Positions 20,856 through 30,768 of a stretch of 64,000 nucleotides of DNA are shown piece after piece; position 1 is the first letter of the stretch, and each line of letters opens with the position of its first letter. Made by a program: the position numbers and the translations under genes. Location of the stretch: positions 1 through 64,000 of the forward strand of contig NW_004191676.1 of NCBI RefSeq assembly GCF_000330505.1, in the 5' to 3' direction. This DNA comes from Entamoeba invadens IP1 (Eukaryota; Evosea; Mastigamoebida; Endamoebidae). The notes under the pieces are model-generated. The model was not told the DNA's origin. It searched no databases and saw only the letters and a program-made list of their open reading frames with translations.

Positions 20856-22672
20856 ATGCCAAACGAAGGGAACACGAGTGTTCTACTTACAAGTCTCTCT
20901 ATTAAGGGCTTTTCTAGTGTCTTTGTAGGATTCATGTTAGCCGTCTCCTTTGCGATGATGATGACTATGTCCCTTCCGGATCAATACAAAACAGCTGCTT
21001 TGGAGGACACTTGCTCATTTAAGAACTCGACTGTCTGTCTGTCGAAACTTATTTCGACGGGACAGAACTTCACGTTGAAACTCACCAACATCTCCTCTGT
21101 GAATCAGAAAGTCCACTTGTACCTTGTGTATAAGGCGGAAGAGTCTAAGGCGCGTATTAGTTTGTTGTTAACATTCTATATCAAGTGTAAGTGATATAGA
21201 GAAGAGACTTATTGGATATGATAGAACCAAGTTAATAGATAGAAATGCTGATTAACACCGCTTTGTACAAAGAAACCACTAAAACGCCCACCCCGACATA
21301 CAACGACGTCACGCTCATCAAAACGACATCGAAGAAACATCGCGTCTTCTGTGACAAAAATTCGAATTGCGAGATGCTGTTGGCGACAGTGGAGTCTTCG
21401 AAGAAATATAACACAGTCTATGCTGTTATGAATGTGTCACAGATTGCTCAGTCTGCCGGATTAACAGCACCGGCTATAGAGTTGTTGTACGTCCAACCGC
21501 AATACACGTCGTTTGAAGTCTTTTGGAGGATCACATTGTTAATAGTGATGTGTGTTGCGACACTCTTCTTCTTATATGTCTTACGTGGAATACCATTCAA
21601 AACGTGGTCGTTGGAACAAAAGGCGACATTCTTGTTAATGGTCACACTGTCGATTACAAACAACGCATTCTACTCATATGAGTTCATCTCCGCTAACGAA
21701 TTCTTCCCAGCAATTAACGCGATGTGCGACTCATTGATGTTGGCTGCACTCTTATTATACATTCTCATCATTTTCGACGCACTCAGAAAACCCCTCAGTC
21801 AACGAACTTTCAAGTTCTTTTACTTCCCACGATTCGTTTTGATCATCTTATTGGAATCATTCGTCGTCAACTTGTATCTCTATAACGCGGACATCGATGA
21901 CCCTATTATGGTCGTCATGAAAGACCCTATTAACGCTACTTTAGCTATACTCACAGGACTCCTTACTGTTGTCTACATGTTCTGGTTGGTCTTTGCCGTC
22001 ATCAGATCCTTCTCTGAAGCAAGAAAGCTTGGAGAGATCGGACAGAGAATAAGATTATATGGGACTTTTACTCTTGTCGCTATATTCATATTGGTCGTAC
22101 TCCTCATTTCAAATTACTTCGTTGGCTACAAGTCAAATCGTTTGTTTTTATGTTCTTTAAATTATTAGTGTATTATATAATTATTATATTATTATTATAT
22201 TATTATTATATAATTATTATACTATTTATTATACTATTTATTATATACTATTTATTATACTATTTATTATACTATTTATTATACTATTTATTATACTATT
22301 TATTATACTATTAATAAAATATAAATCAATATACTATAATTCATCGTTAATTGTAGTAATGGAAATAGAACATAAGTGTAACGTATAGAGGCGGTCTATT
22401 TAACTACTATTGCTTATATAAATATTTATGCCCTCACTCTAATGGTCTTCTACCTCCCTTCAAATAAACAAGATGATCGCTGGAATCAGAGAAGAAGAGA
22501 GATCGTTCTTGATGACGTTAAAGTCACAGAGTACGATGAAGATGACAATGAATTGGTTGTCGAACAAGAACTCACTGACAACAAGAAAGAAGAAGAGGTC
22601 ATCGGAGGGATGATTGACAAAGCTTCTAAAGAACAAAAAGACGACAAGAAAGAAGAGAGGATCGAACTTTAA
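20856..22672 (+). CDS. Seven-TM protein, Wntless/TMEM181-like
   Basis: Three exons, 20856-21159, 21243-22139 and 22389-22672, encode 494 residues. Intron 1 (83 bp, GTTTGTTG...ATAG) and intron 2 (249 bp, GTTTGTTT...TATAG) both join in frame, and exon 3 supplies a last hydrophobic helix (AVYLTTIAYINIYALTLMVF) that neither flanking frame shows alone. Order: TM1 near residues 25-45, an extracytosolic region with several N-x-S/T sites and paired Cys, then six closely spaced TM helices beginning FWRITLLIVMCVATLFFLYV, and an acidic/basic cytosolic tail rich in Glu and Lys. One TM, a luminal domain and a TM2-7 bundle is the layout of the Wntless/TMEM181 (GOST) superfamily, which act in secretory-pathway trafficking or as toxin/Wnt-binding receptors. 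The precise role is inference. Confidence 0.65.
22219..22314 (+). repeat. 12 bp minisatellite within intron 2 of the seven-TM gene
   Basis: About eight copies of TACTATTTATTA with slight variation occupy most of the 249 bp intron, which is several times longer than the other introns here. Confidence 0.75.
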
Positions 22673-22770
22673 TCCATTTGATCTTTATTATACTTCATTG
22701 GTTTTACAAACTATAACTTTACTAGAACGTTTGAACTATAAATTATAATGAAACAACTATACTTAATGAC

Positions 22771-23265
22771 TCACTTATCGACGAACTCTAAGAAGGCGAT
22801 GATGTCGATATTTGCAGTGTTATAAATGCAATTGGTGATCTTGTCACCGTCAGTCAAGACTACTCTGTCGATGTTGGTGATGTTTAGGTTTGGAAGATCA
22901 GAGGGGACGATTTCTTTGAAATTTCCTTTGGTGACACGTGTGAAGATAATGAAATTTGATGAATCGGCAATGGCATCGGAATAGTTTCGATACATGTAGA
23001 CCCCCTTTCCGCAGTTTCCGTCGACAAGAGGAAAGCCGTGGTCTTGGATTGACTTCATTTCGTCGGCGCTCTTACATGCGAAGTACATCACTTGTAAAAA
23101 CTCGTTCACTTTACACCCGATCCCATCGGGTGTGATTTCTAACTCGCCGACCACCGTCATGTTTTTGCAATTCTTGTGGAATGGAATATACTCCACCATG
23201 CGTTTTTGCAACTTTTCAAGTTTCTCGTTCCACTTTTTGCAATCTTTCTCATTCATTTCATTCAT
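22771..23265 (-). CDS. Small protein with a PARP/TASOR-like signature (tentative)
   Basis: 164 residues starting MNEMNEKD. The N-terminus is a short charged helix. The centre reads FACKSADEMKSIQDHGFPL, then GNCGKGVYMYRNYSDAIADSSNF, resembling the ADP-ribosyltransferase core pattern in which a 'HG...GF' strand is followed by 'GkGvY...s.A' (seen in PARPs and in the inactive TASOR/DUF3715 fold). The canonical H-Y-E triad is not fully convincing: Tyr is present in GKGVY, His occurs only in QDHG, and no clear catalytic Glu is visible. No signal or TM segment. It could be a catalytically dead ADP-ribosyl-fold protein or an unrelated Entamoeba-specific protein. Confidence 0.4.
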   Translation of the reverse strand: MNEMNEKDCKKWNEKLEKLQKRMVEYIPFHKNCKNMTVVGELEITPDGIGCKVNEFLQVMYFACKSADEMKSIQDHGFPLVDGNCGKGVYMYRNYSDAIADSSNFIIFTRVTKGNFKEIVPSDLPNLNITNIDRVVLTDGDKITNCIYNTANIDIIAFLEFVDK

Positions 23266-23611
23266 TATTTATTGTTCAAAATACTGTACTATATATTTTT
23301 AAAAATATTATAATTATATTGTTTATAGTATTGTTGAGTATTTGTTTTTTGTACTAAAGTTCAACTATTATATTTAAGTTTGATTGAAAAACTAAACTTG
23401 ATAATAATTATTAATTAATTAATGATAGTAGATAATAATTTAATAATTATTTTATAGTTCAGTTTTTAAAAATTAAAAGAGTAGTTTTACTTTCTAAAAT
23501 AATGTAATACAAATATTAATAACAAGTTAATATTTTTTAACACAATTATAAATATATTATATAGAACTATATTTTAATAATAACTTATAGTAATAAATAT
23601 AGTAAAAAAAC
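23266..23611. other. AT-rich intergenic spacer
   Basis: 346 bp, almost entirely A/T between two minus-strand genes. Nothing recognised. Confidence 0.5.
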
Positions 23612-24364
23612 TCAATTGACATGATGTTCGAGAACATCGCTGAAGTCCTCGATGCTGCTTGGGGAGTTTGACTTCTTGGTTTTCTCAATGTCTTTTCCTT
23701 TCTCGTTGCTATCATTCTTATCATTGCTCTGGTCTTCCATTTCGACTTCTTCTGGTTTTTTGGTCTTTTCCTTTTTCTGTGGTTTCTTTCCATTATTTTT
23801 GCTCTTCTCATTTTTTGAGGCAAAATTCTCTGCTTTCGTTCCGTCAATCTCTTTTTTTGTCTCTTTTCTATTTTTAGTTTCTCCAAGTTCAGTCTCTTGT
23901 TCAAGCCCTGGTCGGACGGCAACAGGTTGAACAACTGGCTTCATTTTCTTTTTCAATTCCTTCTTTGAAGCCTTCTTTTTCTTCCGGTCGTTTTTGTAGT
24001 CCAAGTAGTTTCCAACAGTGACACAATTGAACAATGTGCATATCAAACATGGGGTCTATTCGTGATTATTTGTCAAAGTATCAATCTTGAGATTGAGAAA
24101 ATGACGAAATGATTAAAATGGAGGAAAGAAAAAGAACTTGAGACAAAAAAAACAAACACAGAAAAGAAGACAAAAAACAAGTCCACCTACATACCACCAA
24201 AAGGTTGGACTTAACTTTATTCCACCAAATTCATACTCTTTATCAAAGGTGGAGATCTGTGTTGGTTTAACAATTCCCATGATGTTTAATGCAATACTAA
24301 CCATCCAAGCAACGACAAAAGACAGGAGGTACTTCTTGTAAGACTTTAGGTTCATTTCAATCAT
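23612..24364 (-). CDS. Two-TM protein with long Lys/Glu-rich tail
   Basis: Exons 24364-24158 and 24055-23612 join in phase 0 to about 216 residues; the 102 bp intron starts GTTTGTTTTT and ends CGAATAG. The first helix is YLLSFVVAWMVSIALNIMGIV; a short loop with FDKEYEFGGIKL follows; the second helix spans the splice junction (WYVGGLVFCLLFC plus TPCLICTLFNCVTVG), which supports the exon join. After YLDYKNDRKKKK the remaining 130 residues are a highly charged Lys/Glu/Asn tail. The start may be the first or second Met (24364 or 24355). Not recognised; a membrane protein with a large charged cytosolic tail. Confidence 0.65.
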
Positions 24365-24379
24365 TAAGATAAGATGGAG

Positions 24380-24633
24380 TTAACAAACTAAAGCAGAAGT
24401 CAGGCGGCCCCGAAGAAGTCCTGAAAAGATACCAATAAGACCAGCAATGACGTAGATCCCAGCAACCGCCATCTGGTAATATCCAGTGATGGCACCAAGT
24501 ATCATTCCATAAATAAGACTGCCCATCTATTCTTTAGTGAATACTTAGAAAAAACATTGATTCAAGAGACACAAACTATGACGAGGATCGAGAACGTGAT
24601 GACTAGAAATTTTGGGAGGTAGCAAAATCTCAT
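24380..24633 (-). CDS. 67-residue two-exon membrane protein
   Basis: Exons 24633-24577 and 24526-24380 are separated by a 50 bp intron (GTTTGTGTC...AGAATAG, phase 0). The product begins MRFCYLPKFLVITFSILVI and continues MGSLIYGMILGAITGYY, then AVAGIYVIAGLIGIFSGLLRG and a short basic tail ending LTSALVC. It is almost wholly hydrophobic, with two or three Gly-rich helices. The stop lies only 15 bases from the ATG of the next gene on the same strand, an extremely short spacer that leaves no room for a normal promoter. TSAL is followed by GTTTGT, so an alternative join to the next gene was considered, but no acceptor fits. No family is recognised. Confidence 0.55.
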
Positions 24634-24993
24634 CTGTTGGGATTATTCATCTTTTGAGATTCTCTTATTAGTCCCACATTCACTTTCCCAAAAGTAAGAT
24701 CGTCCTCTGCAATGACGTGTCCTCTCTTTATTTTTGTCATGGAATTTGTTATGAGAAACTGTTTTGTAAGGGAGATGGTGAAGAGCTACACATTTGGTGT
24801 TTGTTCCTTTTATTTACAATACAAACCGACCAAAAATGCGTAGAAAGAATATCTCATTTTTTTCGTTTTGCAATTCCTTGCTAATTATTATTATATCATT
24901 CTAAATAGTTCATTGCACAATAACTTTTACAAAAAGCCATCAATTTTCGAAAACTTTTCGTCTCGAAAAGCCAAGCAGCAAATCACAAACGTA
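24634..24993. other. Intergenic region with a possible 36-codon open frame
   Basis: 360 bp. On the minus strand, an ATG near 24740 opens a 36-codon frame (MTKIKRGHVIAEDDL..., ending TGA at the start of the 67-residue gene) with coding-like composition. It may be an upstream exon or uORF of the membrane protein gene, but I could not join it in frame. Confidence 0.3.
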
Positions 24994-26282
24994 TCAATTG
25001 GTACCAAAGTGATTGATGAGCAACAACAACCCGGCAATAAAGAATAACATCCCCGCAAGCTTCTTTGGTGTCCACCAGCTTTTCATCATCTCGTGGGCTT
25101 CCGTAAGCGCTTTATTCCCAACAACAATTGCAACCTGCGCCTCTTCCACTGCGTCCACAATGTGTTGTGTATTTTCGAGCTGTATCTGTGCCATTTCCCC
25201 GATTTTCGTGTTGAGTTCGTTGATATTTGTGATCTTTTCGACAATTCCTTTCAAGACATCGTCCATCCTACTCTGCGACTGTTTCAGAATTTTATTTTCT
25301 TCGTTTTTTATTTCGTCGTCTTGTTCACTGTTTTCATCCCAGACGCCGTCAAAATCGACTTCAACTTTCTGTGAGACGATTTCTGATGCGCGCACCTTTT
25401 CCGTCTGTTTATTATTTTCACGTGTTTTTATTGGAATTGTATTTTGTGTGGGTTTCGTCACAATCAGTGGTTGTTCTTCTGTGTGTGGGATGTCGTCGTC
25501 GAAATCGTCAAAAATTGACTGTTCGATGTGGACTGGTTTTGTGTCATTTGTCTTTTCGTTTGCTTTAGTGCATTCAAGACTTTTTGGTTGTGCCTGAGGC
25601 AACTGTTGTTGTTGTTGTGTTGTGCTCTCCTCTTCTCCACTCTTTTCAGTGTTATTTTGCAATGAATTTTGTGATGTTTCATTAAAGAGTTCTGGGTGTC
25701 TTTTAAAGAGTAATTCGTTGTTCAAATTGACGATGTTCCACATGATTTTAGTTTCGTTATTTGCTTGCTTTTGTAACTTAAAAATTTTGTCTTTGAGTTG
25801 GTCTGCGACGATGTCGAAGTGTTTAATGGCGAATACTTTTGTTTTGTTCTCCGTTTCTATTTGTCACTTTCAACGCTTGTGTACCCCAAAAACAGACAAA
25901 CTGTACAACGAAAACCGTTGAGTGATTTTCTGTTCCATGTCATTTGCCCACTGTGACAATTGACGCCCGGCAGAGTTTTGTGAAGTGCACTCGTAGATGT
26001 CGACCTCCCCCGTCAAGATCGCCATTGAGAGTTTTTTTAGACCTTTTTCCTTCTCGGCTATTTCTCGTTGCTTTCTTGTGAGTGTTTTTCAACTGATTAA
26101 ATTTGATTGCAACAAACAATGTTTTTGATCTGTTCATTAATGTCTGAGGATTCTACTGGTTTTGATGAGTCGACAAGTTGTTTAAATTGTGTTCTAATAG
26201 TCTCGATTGGTAATCCCTCGGATTCGTGTGCTTCTATGTACTCGTCCTCTACTGCTTGTTGGAACTGTTTTGTGATGTCCAT
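24994..26282 (-). CDS. Syntaxin-18/Ufe1-like Qa-SNARE
   Basis: Three exons, 26282-26118, about 26070-25902, and 25856-24994, give about 398 residues. Intron 2 (45 bp, GTTTGTCTG...AAATAG) joins exactly in phase; intron 1 starts GTTTGTTGC and its best in-frame acceptor is GAAAG at 26071 (GAG at 26057 is an alternative). The N-terminus MDITKQFQQAVEDE resembles the DIT..F...V start of syntaxin 18. A long acidic Gln-rich linker follows. The C-terminal 80 residues form a SNARE helix with heptads (EKITNINELNTKIGEMAQIQ, then VEEAQVAIVVGNKALTEA, matching the family's ATENIKEGNEDIREA), a WWTPKK juxtamembrane and a single terminal TM. This class acts in retrograde Golgi-to-ER fusion. The ER assignment is inferred from similarity to the family pattern. 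Confidence 0.65.
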
Positions 26283-26571
26283 ACGTTCCTTTTAAAATGA
26301 GTTTTTAAAGATACCACGTAGTCTATGAAGTGGTGAGTTCTTTTTTATTGTATTATTTAAATAGTATTTTAATGGTAATATTATAGTACATTAATAAGAA
26401 TATCATTAAAAAAAGGAATACAGTTTTGGTCGAAATTTAATGAAAAAAAACACGACAAAAAGACCAAAAAAGACCAAAAAAAGTTCAATTTAGTCGAGTC
26501 TTTTTCATATGAAATAATTCAAGAAAACCCTAAATAAGAAACAAGCAAAAAGTACTAAAAAACACAGAGTC

Positions 26572-27485
26572 ATGTCAGTTTGTTCGTTTTACATTAGTTG
26601 GTGGCATTGAGTTGTACTCACAAAGAGCAAAAGCAAACCACTCGATTACGTCGTGAGTATATGATGAAACGCCAAGTCCAAGACGGGGACAAGTTGCGTC
26701 TAGACAAAAAGCGTGCGATAGAGAAAGCGATGGAAGGAGCTACAGCTATTCCAGTGACAGCACGTGGTGACTTTGATCAATTAGAGTCGACGTTAAATTA
26801 TGAAGATGCGTCATCGCGTGCGGTGAACGCGTATGACAGTGAATATGCCAAGTCAGGGATTTCCGACCCGGTAGTCTTTGTGACGACGTCTCGCGACCCA
26901 TCGAGTAAATTAAAAGAGTTTTCAAAGGAAATCAAACTGATCATTCCGAACTCGACGCGATTGAATCGTGGCAATTTACAAGTGAAGAATTTAGTGGAGA
27001 CTTGTAAGAGTCATGATGTGACGGATTTAGTGATTGTTCATGAACATCGAGGTATCCCCGATGGCTTAATAGTCACTCATTTCCCTTTCGGCCCTACAGC
27101 ATACTTTGGCCTTTATAATGTCGTCTCGCGTCACGACGCCAAAACAAAGAAGACCCTCAGTCAAACGGCACCACACCTCATCTTCGATAACTTGACAACT
27201 CCCCTTGGAAAACGGTTCGAAATGATTCTGAAGAATTTGTTCCCCGTCCCTAAACCCGATACTAAAAGAATTATGACCTTCGCTAATTCAAAGGACTATA
27301 TTAGCTTTAGACACCACGTCTATGAGTATAATGAAGAACATCAACTCGTTTTACAGGAAGTCGGGCCAAGATTCGAACTAAGACCATATCAAATTAAACT
27401 CGGAACTGTTGATATGAAGTACGCAGAGAACGAATGGATCTTAAGAAGCTTCATTAACTCCGCAGCTACTCGAACACTCCTTTAA
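26572..27485 (+). CDS. IMP4: U3 snoRNP protein Imp4 (Brix domain)
   Basis: The ATG at 26572 is followed by one codon (MS) and then GTTTGTTCG; a 50-56 bp intron ending GAG (26627) or AAG (26633) joins in frame to KQTTRLRREYMMKRQ, the conserved Imp4 N-terminus. Without this exon the frame has no ATG before the conserved RLRREY block. The Brix domain follows: DPVVFVTTSRDPSSKL, IIPNSTRLNRGN, VHEHRGIPDGLIVTHFPFGPTAYF, ending ELRPYQIKLGTVD. Imp4 works with Imp3 and Mpp10 in the U3 particle that cleaves pre-rRNA to make 18S. Length (about 287 residues) is normal. Bystin, another small-subunit assembly factor, is encoded 6 kb downstream. Confidence 0.92.
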
Positions 27486-28371
27486 CGTCGATTGTTATTG
27501 ATTTGGATTTTAGTTTTGGTAATTATATCTGAATTATATTAGTATATGATGGTATGATCATTAAACTAAAATGTAAAATAATAGTGATTGTTAAACTATA
27601 AAGTATAATTAATAATACTATATTTTTTGATAATTTCAGTATAATATGTTATTAATAAAAATATAGTAGATGTACTTCTCTAACTTCTTTTTCAACAAAA
27701 TATAATTGACTTTGGACCAATCAAATCAGTTTGTTTCCCATAACGGACGTTTCTACGAATTTTCTAAACAAATAACCCTACTTTAAAAACGTCCATTATG
27801 TTGACTTTTTTTGTCTGGTTGGGCAAAAAAAACGTAAATATATAAACGGCTAATTATATCAGAAATCCACGTCACCATTTCCTTCTTTGTCAAGCCTCAA
27901 AAATAAAAAGTAATATTTATAATAAAAAACATTATATAATATGGTTTTATTTCACCTTTTTAAACAATAAAATAAAAAAACGTAAAAATAGAGCATTAAT
28001 TCAATTAAATTTAACTTAATTCAAGTAGTACTTATAATAGGAAAATTTGTATAAAGTATAGTAAAAAAAGCAGATAAAAAAAAAGAATTGATGATGTTTG
28101 CTGTCAAAAGTCAAAAGGAAAATACAATTTGTTTGTTTTCATCACAAAAAATCAAAGTCTGAGCTATACAATATAGTAAATAGAATTAAAATAGTAGTAA
28201 ACCCATGATTAATACATCAAAATTAAAAGCCACTCTGACGAGAAACGTTTTGTGAGAGTGAGATGGTTCTCAAAACGACGGAAGGATGAGGGTTACAAGG
28301 GGAAACCCTCAACGATGTGTCGTTGATAGAGCTGCAGGCGTTTAAAAGGGTTTTTGAATACTCAAAATTCA
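27486..28371. other. Intergenic region upstream of SAM synthetase
   Basis: 886 bp. Contains an inverted repeat, CATAACGGACGTTT at 27739-27752 against its complement at 27787-27800 with one mismatch, and, near the right end, a run of stem-loops and a core promoter described separately. Confidence 0.5.
28246..28371 (+). promoter_or_regulatory. SAM synthetase promoter with three stem-loops, TATA-like and INR elements
   Basis: TTTAAAAG with upstream GCG (28338-28348) resembles the Entamoeba TATA-like box, and CTCAAAATTC directly before the ATG (28361-28371) resembles the Entamoeba initiator AAAAATTCA, so the transcript probably starts within a few bases of the ATG. Upstream lie three inverted repeats: 28246-28277 (CGTTTTG-T-GAGA with its complement), 28287-28311 (TGAGGGTT/AACCCTCA) and 28309-28326 (TCAACGA/TCGTTGA, 4-base loop). 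The second and third share three bases, so they cannot both form fully. Because they precede the initiator they are more likely DNA-level binding sites than an RNA switch. Confidence 0.5.
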
Positions 28372-29556
28372 ATGCCAAAGCGATTCTTGTTCACGTCCGA
28401 GTCTGTCTCTTCGGGGCACCCAGACAAGATCTGTGATCAAGTCTCAGATGCCATCTTAGATGCATGTTTGAAACAAGACCCCCATTCATATGTAGCTTGT
28501 GAGACTGCAACGAAGACTGGAATTATCATGTTGTTAGGTGAAATCACGACATCTGCCAAAATCGATGTTCAGTCTATTGTTAGAAATGTAGTGAAGGATA
28601 TTGGATACGACGACACGTCGAAAGGATTTGATTATCACACATGTGCAGTGTTGTCTTGTTTGGAACAACAAAGTCCAGACATTGCTAATGGCGTCCACGT
28701 GGCTAAGAAAGACGAAGACATTGGAGCGGGTGACCAGGGTATTATGTTTGGATATGCCACTGATGAATCGAAAGAAATGATGCCATTGACACACGTCTTA
28801 GCTTCGAAATTAGTGATGAGACTTGAAGAGTGCAGGAAGAAGGGAATTATATCATGGCTGAGACCAGATGCAAAGACACAAGTCACTTTGGAGTATGAGG
28901 ACAATGACGGACATTTAACTCCAATTCGAGTCCACACCATTGTCATCTCTACACAACACTCTCCGGAAGTCACTAATGAAGAGATTTCTAAGACACTCGA
29001 AGAAGAAGTCACTAAGAAGGTCATTCCAGCGGAGTTGATTGATAGCAACACACTCAGATTCTATAATCCAAGTGGAAGATTTGTCATTGGAGGTCCAATG
29101 GGCGATGCTGGACTCACTGGAAGAAAGATTATTGTCGACACATATGGAGGATGGGGGGCTCATGGTGGAGGAGCTTTCTCTGGAAAAGATTCATCGAAAG
29201 TAGACAGAAGTGGGGCTTATTGTGCTAGATGGATTGCAAAGAGTCTTGTGAATGCTGGGTTGTGCAAGAGAGCACTTGTCCAGTTAAGTTATGCCATTGG
29301 TCTTTCACATCCATTGAGTGTCTATGTTGACACATACAAGACTGGTGTTATTCCTGATGAGAAAATCGTCGACATTGTCAACAAGAACTTCGATATGCGA
29401 CCAGGTATGATCATTAAGAACCTTAAATTGAGAAGACCAATATTCCAGAAAACTGCAGCTGGTGGACATTTCGGAAGAAATGATCCAGACTTCTTGTGGG
29501 AAGTACCAAAGACTCTTGAGATGCCAGAGGATGTTCGAGCTGTGTTAAAGAATTAA
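28372..29556 (+). CDS. S-adenosylmethionine synthetase
   Basis: 394 residues from ATG 28372 ([19 protein letters not shown]). Diagnostic motifs are all present: [19 protein letters not shown] (ATP/Mg site), [25 protein letters not shown] (flexible-loop region), [10 protein letters not shown], then [26 protein letters not shown] with [19 protein letters not shown] (P-loop-like and Lys sites). It makes S-adenosylmethionine from methionine and ATP in the cytosol. Single exon, typical length, and codon use that favours GTC/CTC-type codons as expected for a highly expressed housekeeping gene. The initiator-like element directly abuts the ATG. Confidence 0.96.
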   Translation: MPKRFLFTSESVSSGHPDKICDQVSDAILDACLKQDPHSYVACETATKTGIIMLLGEITTSAKIDVQSIVRNVVKDIGYDDTSKGFDYHTCAVLSCLEQQSPDIANGVHVAKKDEDIGAGDQGIMFGYATDESKEMMPLTHVLASKLVMRLEECRKKGIISWLRPDAKTQVTLEYEDNDGHLTPIRVHTIVISTQHSPEVTNEEISKTLEEEVTKKVIPAELIDSNTLRFYNPSGRFVIGGPMGDAGLTGRKIIVDTYGGWGAHGGGAFSGKDSSKVDRSGAYCARWIAKSLVNAGLCKRALVQLSYAIGLSHPLSVYVDTYKTGVIPDEKIVDIVNKNFDMRPGMIIKNLKLRRPIFQKTAAGGHFGRNDPDFLWEVPKTLEMPEDVRAVLKN

Positions 29557-29679
29557 ATAAATGAGTGTTTTATGCTATTATTTTATTATTATTACATATG
29601 GTAATACAAATAGTTAAAAATCTTATAATAATATAAAATAATTTATTATAATATAATATTATTTTGTATAATATCATTA

Positions 29680-29931
29680 CAGTCAAAGGCGTCTATTTGT
29701 CGTGAATCCAGCAGAAAAAATTATCTATTTGTCGTAAATGAGTGAATTTTGTAGAAAATTCTTTTTAATATTGAAATTTATTTTTTATAAAAAATTTAGT
29801 TTTTAATTCAACAAAAGTTACAGATTCGAGAACAAAATATTTAATTGTCGTACACCAATATGATTGGCCAGTTGTGCGATAATTAAGCAACTTCGACAAT
29901 TATAATTACGACAAATAGACGCCTTTGACTG
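29680..29931. mobile_element. Complete 252 bp MITE with 24 bp perfect TIRs and TA duplication
   Basis: CAGTCAAAGGCGTCTATTTG plus CCGT-type continuation (24 bases in all) is perfectly inverted at the two ends, 29680-29703 and 29908-29931. TA flanks both sides (29678-29679 and 29932-29933). TA target sites and a 5' CAGT terminus are the hallmark of Tc1/mariner elements, so it is probably mobilised by a mariner-type transposase encoded elsewhere. A tandem subterminal motif CTATTTGTCGTrAAT occurs twice at the left end. It has no coding capacity. Confidence 0.88.
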
Positions 29932-30768
29932 TATATATATGTTCCAAACTTTATTTCACACAATTAATTAATAATAACTATTAACTCATTTAGGTATAAA
30001 ATAACTGGCTTTAACTATTCTATTTGTTTATTTAACAAAGACCTCAAACTATTCCAGCCAAAAGTAATTAATAAATTTTTTAATTCTTAAATATTGTCTA
30101 TTTAATAATAACATAACTAATTTATTATAATACAATGAATTGATAATGAATTTCAATATATTTTTGTAAATCAACAATACCAGTCAAAAGTGTTTCTATT
30201 TTATAATTAAACTTAAATACTCATCTATTTGTCATAAAGTAGAATGTGAAATTGTTTTTTATTCCACAAACAATCCAAATCCAAGAATATATTTTTAAAT
30301 GACAAACCAGTTATCTATTTGTTATATAAAAATATACGTTATTGATTGTAGTTATTTTATAATAAAATTATTATATTTATTAGAATTGTCTTTTTAAAAA
30401 AATAGAAATAGAAAAATAGGAAATAAAAGTATTTATAAATATTATTAGTTAATTTTTAGTTGGTATTTTCAAAATGTGTATAGTTTAAATAGTATTAGAA
30501 TAATTAAAAAAAATATTTGTCAAAAACAAAAGTTGGGTATAAAAACAAAAAAATTTGTCATCTAATCGCCACCATGATGAAAAACATGTATGATTACCAT
30601 GATAATGCAGGCACTTGTTTATGAGTGGTCTATATCATCAAATTACATTCTTTTACCTTGTGATAGTCAGTGGCTTTACATTTAATGTTTTGTTACTGGT
30701 TTGAAAGCAAAGAGTGATAATAATATTATTAATATTAATAATAATAACCCATCAAAAGTAAATTACTT
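29932..30768. other. AT-rich region with a decayed relative of the MITE
   Basis: Starting at 30181, CAGTCAAAAGTGTTTCTATT followed at 30225 by CATCTATTTGTCATAAAGTAGAATG and at 30310 by TATCTATTTGT resembles the MITE terminus with several substitutions. This looks like an old copy. No gene seen. Confidence 0.4.

Noticed and set aside
24364..24389. Splicing of the 67-residue protein into the next gene
   Set aside because: GTTTGT is present at 24388 but no acceptor within reach joins in frame.
28246..28326. Eukaryotic SAM riboswitch
   Set aside because: The stems do not match a known SAM aptamer layout and appear to lie upstream of the initiator, so only the weaker claim of regulatory stem-loops is made.
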